A stretch of DNA of 6,297 bases from CAKSQF01 sp964568425 (GTDB lineage: Bacteria; Bacillota; Clostridia; Oscillospirales; CAG-272). Below, one piece after another: positions 4,497 to 6,297 of the stretch. Every line of letters starts with the position of its first letter. The stretch's first letter is position 1. The translations under genes were made by a program, and so were the position numbers. The stretch is taken from positions 1-6,297 of the forward strand of contig CAZMPO010000038.1 of the NCBI GenBank assembly GCA_964568425.1. The letters are read 5' to 3'. A model generated the notes under the pieces. That model saw nothing but the letters and a program-made list of their open reading frames with translations. It had not been told where the DNA came from and searched no databases.

Positions 4497-6027
4497 TGCC
4501 GTTTTCCTCCTTCAGATTTGTCATGAGCAGACCGATCTGCTCCTTGGTTGCGGTCCTTGCGTCAAGAATGCCGTTGACCTTGCCTGCGCAAAGTACCAGG
4601 ATCCTGTCGCAGAGTGCGAGGAGAACGTCAAGATCCTCGCCGACATAAATAACGGCAACGCCCTTCTTCTTTTGCTCCTCGAGCAGATTGTATATCGTAT
4701 ATGAGGTGTTGATATCAAGTCCGCGAACGGCATATGCGGTCATGAGCACGGTCGGCGCGGAGGCTATCTCACGTCCGACGAGCACCTTTTGAACATTTCC
4801 TCCCGACAGCTTGCGAACAGGGGTGTTGATGCTCGGAGTGACGACTCCGAGCTCGTCAAGGATCTTCTCCGAAAGTGCTTTTGCCGCACTTGTTTCAACA
4901 AATAATGAATGTCCGACACCGTAGTTTTTCAGAAGCATATTTTCGGTCATGCCCATCGAGCCAACAAGTCCCATGCCGAGTCTGTCCTCGGGAACAAATG
5001 AGAGCGAGATGCCGTATTCGCGGATCTGCTTCGGATTTTTGCCGATAAGCTCCTTGGTTTCCGACTGATAGGGAGGGAAGTAGGATATCGACGCGCCTGC
5101 CTCGGTCTTCTGAAGTCCCGCGATCGATTCGAGAAGCTCTTTTTGTCCGCATCCAGAAATGCCTGCGATGCCGAGGATCTCGCCGCCGTTTGCGACAAAG
5201 GAGACATCCGAGAGCACGGGAAGCCCATATTCGTTAAGGCAGGTCAGATGTGATACCTCAAGACGCTTTTGGACATATTTGGGGATCGAGCGTGCGATGT
5301 TCAGCTCTACCTTCTTGCCGACCATCATGTCGGAAAGGATCTGCTCGCTTGCGTCCTTGGTGTCGATCGTGTCAACATATTCGCCGCGGCGCATTATCAT
5401 GATGCGGTCGGATATTTCAAGCACCTCGTTTAATTTGTGGGTGATGATGATTATCGCCTTGCCGTCGGCACGCATCGCACGGAGGATGGCAAAGAGCCTG
5501 TCAGTCTCCTGAGGGGTGAGAACGGCGGTCGGCTCGTCAAGGATGAGTATGTCCGCTCCGCGATAGAGCACCTTGATTATCTCAAGCGTCTGCTTTTGCG
5601 AGACCGACATGTTGTAGACCTTTTGATCGGGGTTGATCTCAAATCCGTAGAGTGCGCAGATCTCGTTGATCTTCGCTTTTACCGCCTTAAGATTGTATTT
5701 TTCACCTTCCGCGCCGAGAGCGACGTTTTCGGCGGCAGTGAAGACATCGACCAGCTTAAAATGCTGATGTATCATACCGATCCCCGCCGCAAACGCGTCG
5801 TGTGGGGAGCGGATCGTCTTTTCCTCACCGTTAATAAAGATCTTGCCCTCGTCGGGGTAGTATATTCCCGACAACATGTTCATAAGCGTTGTCTTTCCGC
5901 TTCCGTTTTCGCCGAGAAGCGAAAGTATCTCGCCGCGACGCAGTTCAAGCTTTACATTGCTGTTCGCCTTGACCTCGCCGAACGATTTGCTTATGTTTTC
6001 CATTCGGATAGCGAGCGTTTCGTTCAT
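4489..6027 (-). CDS. ABC transporter ATP-binding protein, two nucleotide-binding domains (BMP nucleoside importer, YufO/NupA type)
   Basis: This 512-residue cytoplasmic motor subunit has tandem ATPase domains. Domain 1 carries Walker A GENGSGKTT (39-47), a Q loop in IHQHF (Q88), a slightly divergent signature MSVSQKQ (140-146), Walker B ILILDEPT (160-167) and H197. Domain 2 (about 255-505) has the degenerate Walker A GISGCGQKEL (289-298), an intact signature LSGGNVQK (407-414) and no Walker B Asp-Glu, with AYAVRGLD (431-438) where relatives usually read AQPTRGLD. A weakened second half is normal for this RbsA/YufO-like family. The ATG at 6027 has AGGA ten bases upstream; a GTG at 6030, seven bases from the same AGGA, is an equally placed alternative adding one residue. 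It is followed by two overlapping permease genes and preceded by the probable binding-protein gene. Confidence 0.94.
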   Translation of the reverse strand: MNETLAIRMENISKSFGEVKANSNVKLELRRGEILSLLGENGSGKTTLMNMLSGIYYPDEGKIFINGEEKTIRSPHDAFAAGIGMIHQHFKLVDVFTAAENVALGAEGEKYNLKAVKAKINEICALYGFEINPDQKVYNMSVSQKQTLEIIKVLYRGADILILDEPTAVLTPQETDRLFAILRAMRADGKAIIIITHKLNEVLEISDRIMIMRRGEYVDTIDTKDASEQILSDMMVGKKVELNIARSIPKYVQKRLEVSHLTCLNEYGLPVLSDVSFVANGGEILGIAGISGCGQKELLESIAGLQKTEAGASISYFPPYQSETKELIGKNPKQIREYGISLSFVPEDRLGMGLVGSMGMTENMLLKNYGVGHSLFVETSAAKALSEKILDELGVVTPSINTPVRKLSGGNVQKVLVGREIASAPTVLMTAYAVRGLDINTSYTIYNLLEEQKKKGVAVIYVGEDLDVLLALCDRILVLCAGKVNGILDARTATKEQIGLLMTNLKEENGND

Positions 6028-6081
6028 CACTTTGTTTTCCTTTGCAGAATTATATAGATCTGACAGCTTGTCGATCTTGGG

Positions 6082-6113
6082 GACCGATCCGACCCTCTTC
6101 GGTCTTTTCGGTC
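6082..6113 (-). other. Intergenic hairpin ahead of the ATPase gene
   Basis: In the minus-strand transcript GACCGA (6113-6108) pairs with TCGGTC (6087-6082) and, inside, CCGA (6102-6099) pairs with TCGG (6092-6089), with an asymmetric internal loop. No U tract follows, so it is more likely an mRNA-stability or processing structure than a terminator. Confidence 0.4.
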
Positions 6114-6126
6114 AAATAAGCCCAAA

Positions 6127-6152
6127 GAGGAAACGGTTTTCGCCGTTTCCTC
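6127..6152 (-). terminator. Intercistronic hairpin after the binding-protein gene (leaky terminator or 3' stabiliser)
   Basis: GAGGAAACGG (6152-6143, minus strand) and CCGTTTCCTC (6136-6127) form a perfect 10-base stem around a 6-base loop, 32 bases after the stop codon of the upstream gene. The following TTTGGGCTTATTT is a poor U tract, so termination would be incomplete. Such hairpins commonly let the binding protein be made in excess over the membrane and ATPase subunits. Confidence 0.6.
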
Positions 6153-6183
6153 CGGGTTGATAGGTCAAATAAATGTTTTTCGA

Positions 6184-6297
6184 TTATTCGCCGAACTTCT
6201 TGTCGCTGTTCTCAACGATGCCGTCGATACGGAGCTGGAAGTAGGGAGCTGCACGGAGAGTGGATTCACTGAAGTAGGTGACGCCGTTCTCGGTTAC
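6184..6297 (-). CDS. C-terminal end of probable BMP-family substrate-binding lipoprotein (partial)
   Basis: An open frame runs from the window edge to a TAA at 6184, giving the last 37 residues (VTENGVTYFSES... to ...NSDKKFGE). Codon use and composition resemble the transporter genes that follow. In Bmp-type importers the gene before the double ATPase normally encodes the extracellular substrate-binding lipoprotein, and the hairpin between the two genes fits the usual higher expression of that component. The fragment is too short to show a domain, and the lipobox would lie outside the window. The identity therefore rests mainly on gene order. Confidence 0.6.
   Translation of the reverse strand, partial: VTENGVTYFSESTLRAAPYFQLRIDGIVENSDKKFGE

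Noticed and set aside
3912..4704. Plus-strand open frames of 204 and 168 codons, and one of 206 codons at 5437-6057
   Set aside because: They are antisense to clear ABC transporter genes, and their Cys/His/Arg/Asp-rich translations are typical of mirror frames in moderately G+C-rich genes.
6049..6074. Internal promoter for the ATPase gene (TATAAT at 6049-6054)
   Set aside because: The only -35-like hexamer (TCGACA, 6069-6074) is 14 bases away, there is no TGn extension, and the box is close to the start codon. Co-transcription from upstream is more likely.
1271..6297. Functional link between nucleoside import and guanine ADP-ribosylation reversal
   Set aside because: Both themes involve guanine nucleotides, but a strong terminator and a separate promoter split the two operons, and simple adjacency is weak evidence.

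Overview
The window looks like a stretch of chromosome from a Firmicutes bacterium, most likely a clostridial (Oscillospirales-like) gut or anaerobic species. The clues are strong AGGAGG-type ribosome binding sites, a Bmp-type nucleoside ABC importer operon of the Gram-positive kind, near-consensus extended -10 sigma-A promoters, and tRNA-Ser-like sequence of clostridial flavour. Genus cannot be read from the sequence. Every gene supported here lies on the minus strand, so transcription runs from high to low coordinates.

Right two thirds (about 2390-6297): an ABC importer operon. It begins, cut by the window edge, with the last 37 codons of what is probably the substrate-binding lipoprotein (6184-6297). 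A 156-base gap with two hairpins follows, then a double-domain ATPase (4489-6027), a first permease (3396-4496, overlapping the ATPase by 8 bases) and a second permease (2390-3394, one base after the first). This is the BMP / NupABC / YufOPQ arrangement, whose characterised members import nucleosides. A strong hairpin with a U tract at 2336-2379 closes the operon.

Middle (400-2335): directly after that terminator is a consensus promoter (TTGACA, 17 bases, TATAAT with TGn extension). A roughly 130-base leader with a hairpin at its start leads into a two-gene operon. The first gene (1271-2140) encodes a NADAR-domain protein resembling the DarT1-associated antitoxins, thought to remove ADP-ribose from guanine in DNA, with an added C-terminal Tudor-like domain of the UvrD/PcrA kind. 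The second (400-1257) encodes a 285-residue protein of unknown function whose last 50 residues resemble the RNA polymerase alpha C-terminal domain. No DarT toxin is visible. This pair is the best candidate for an undescribed system.

Left end (1-399): no credible protein gene. It holds an extended -10 promoter (321-349) firing leftward, then two tandem sequences (236-275 and 47-86) that match the 5' half of tRNA-Ser(CGA), from the acceptor strand to the end of the anticodon loop, without a recognisable T arm or matching 3' acceptor strand. A terminator-like hairpin lies between them (190-215). This could be tRNA debris or a small tRNA-mimicking RNA.
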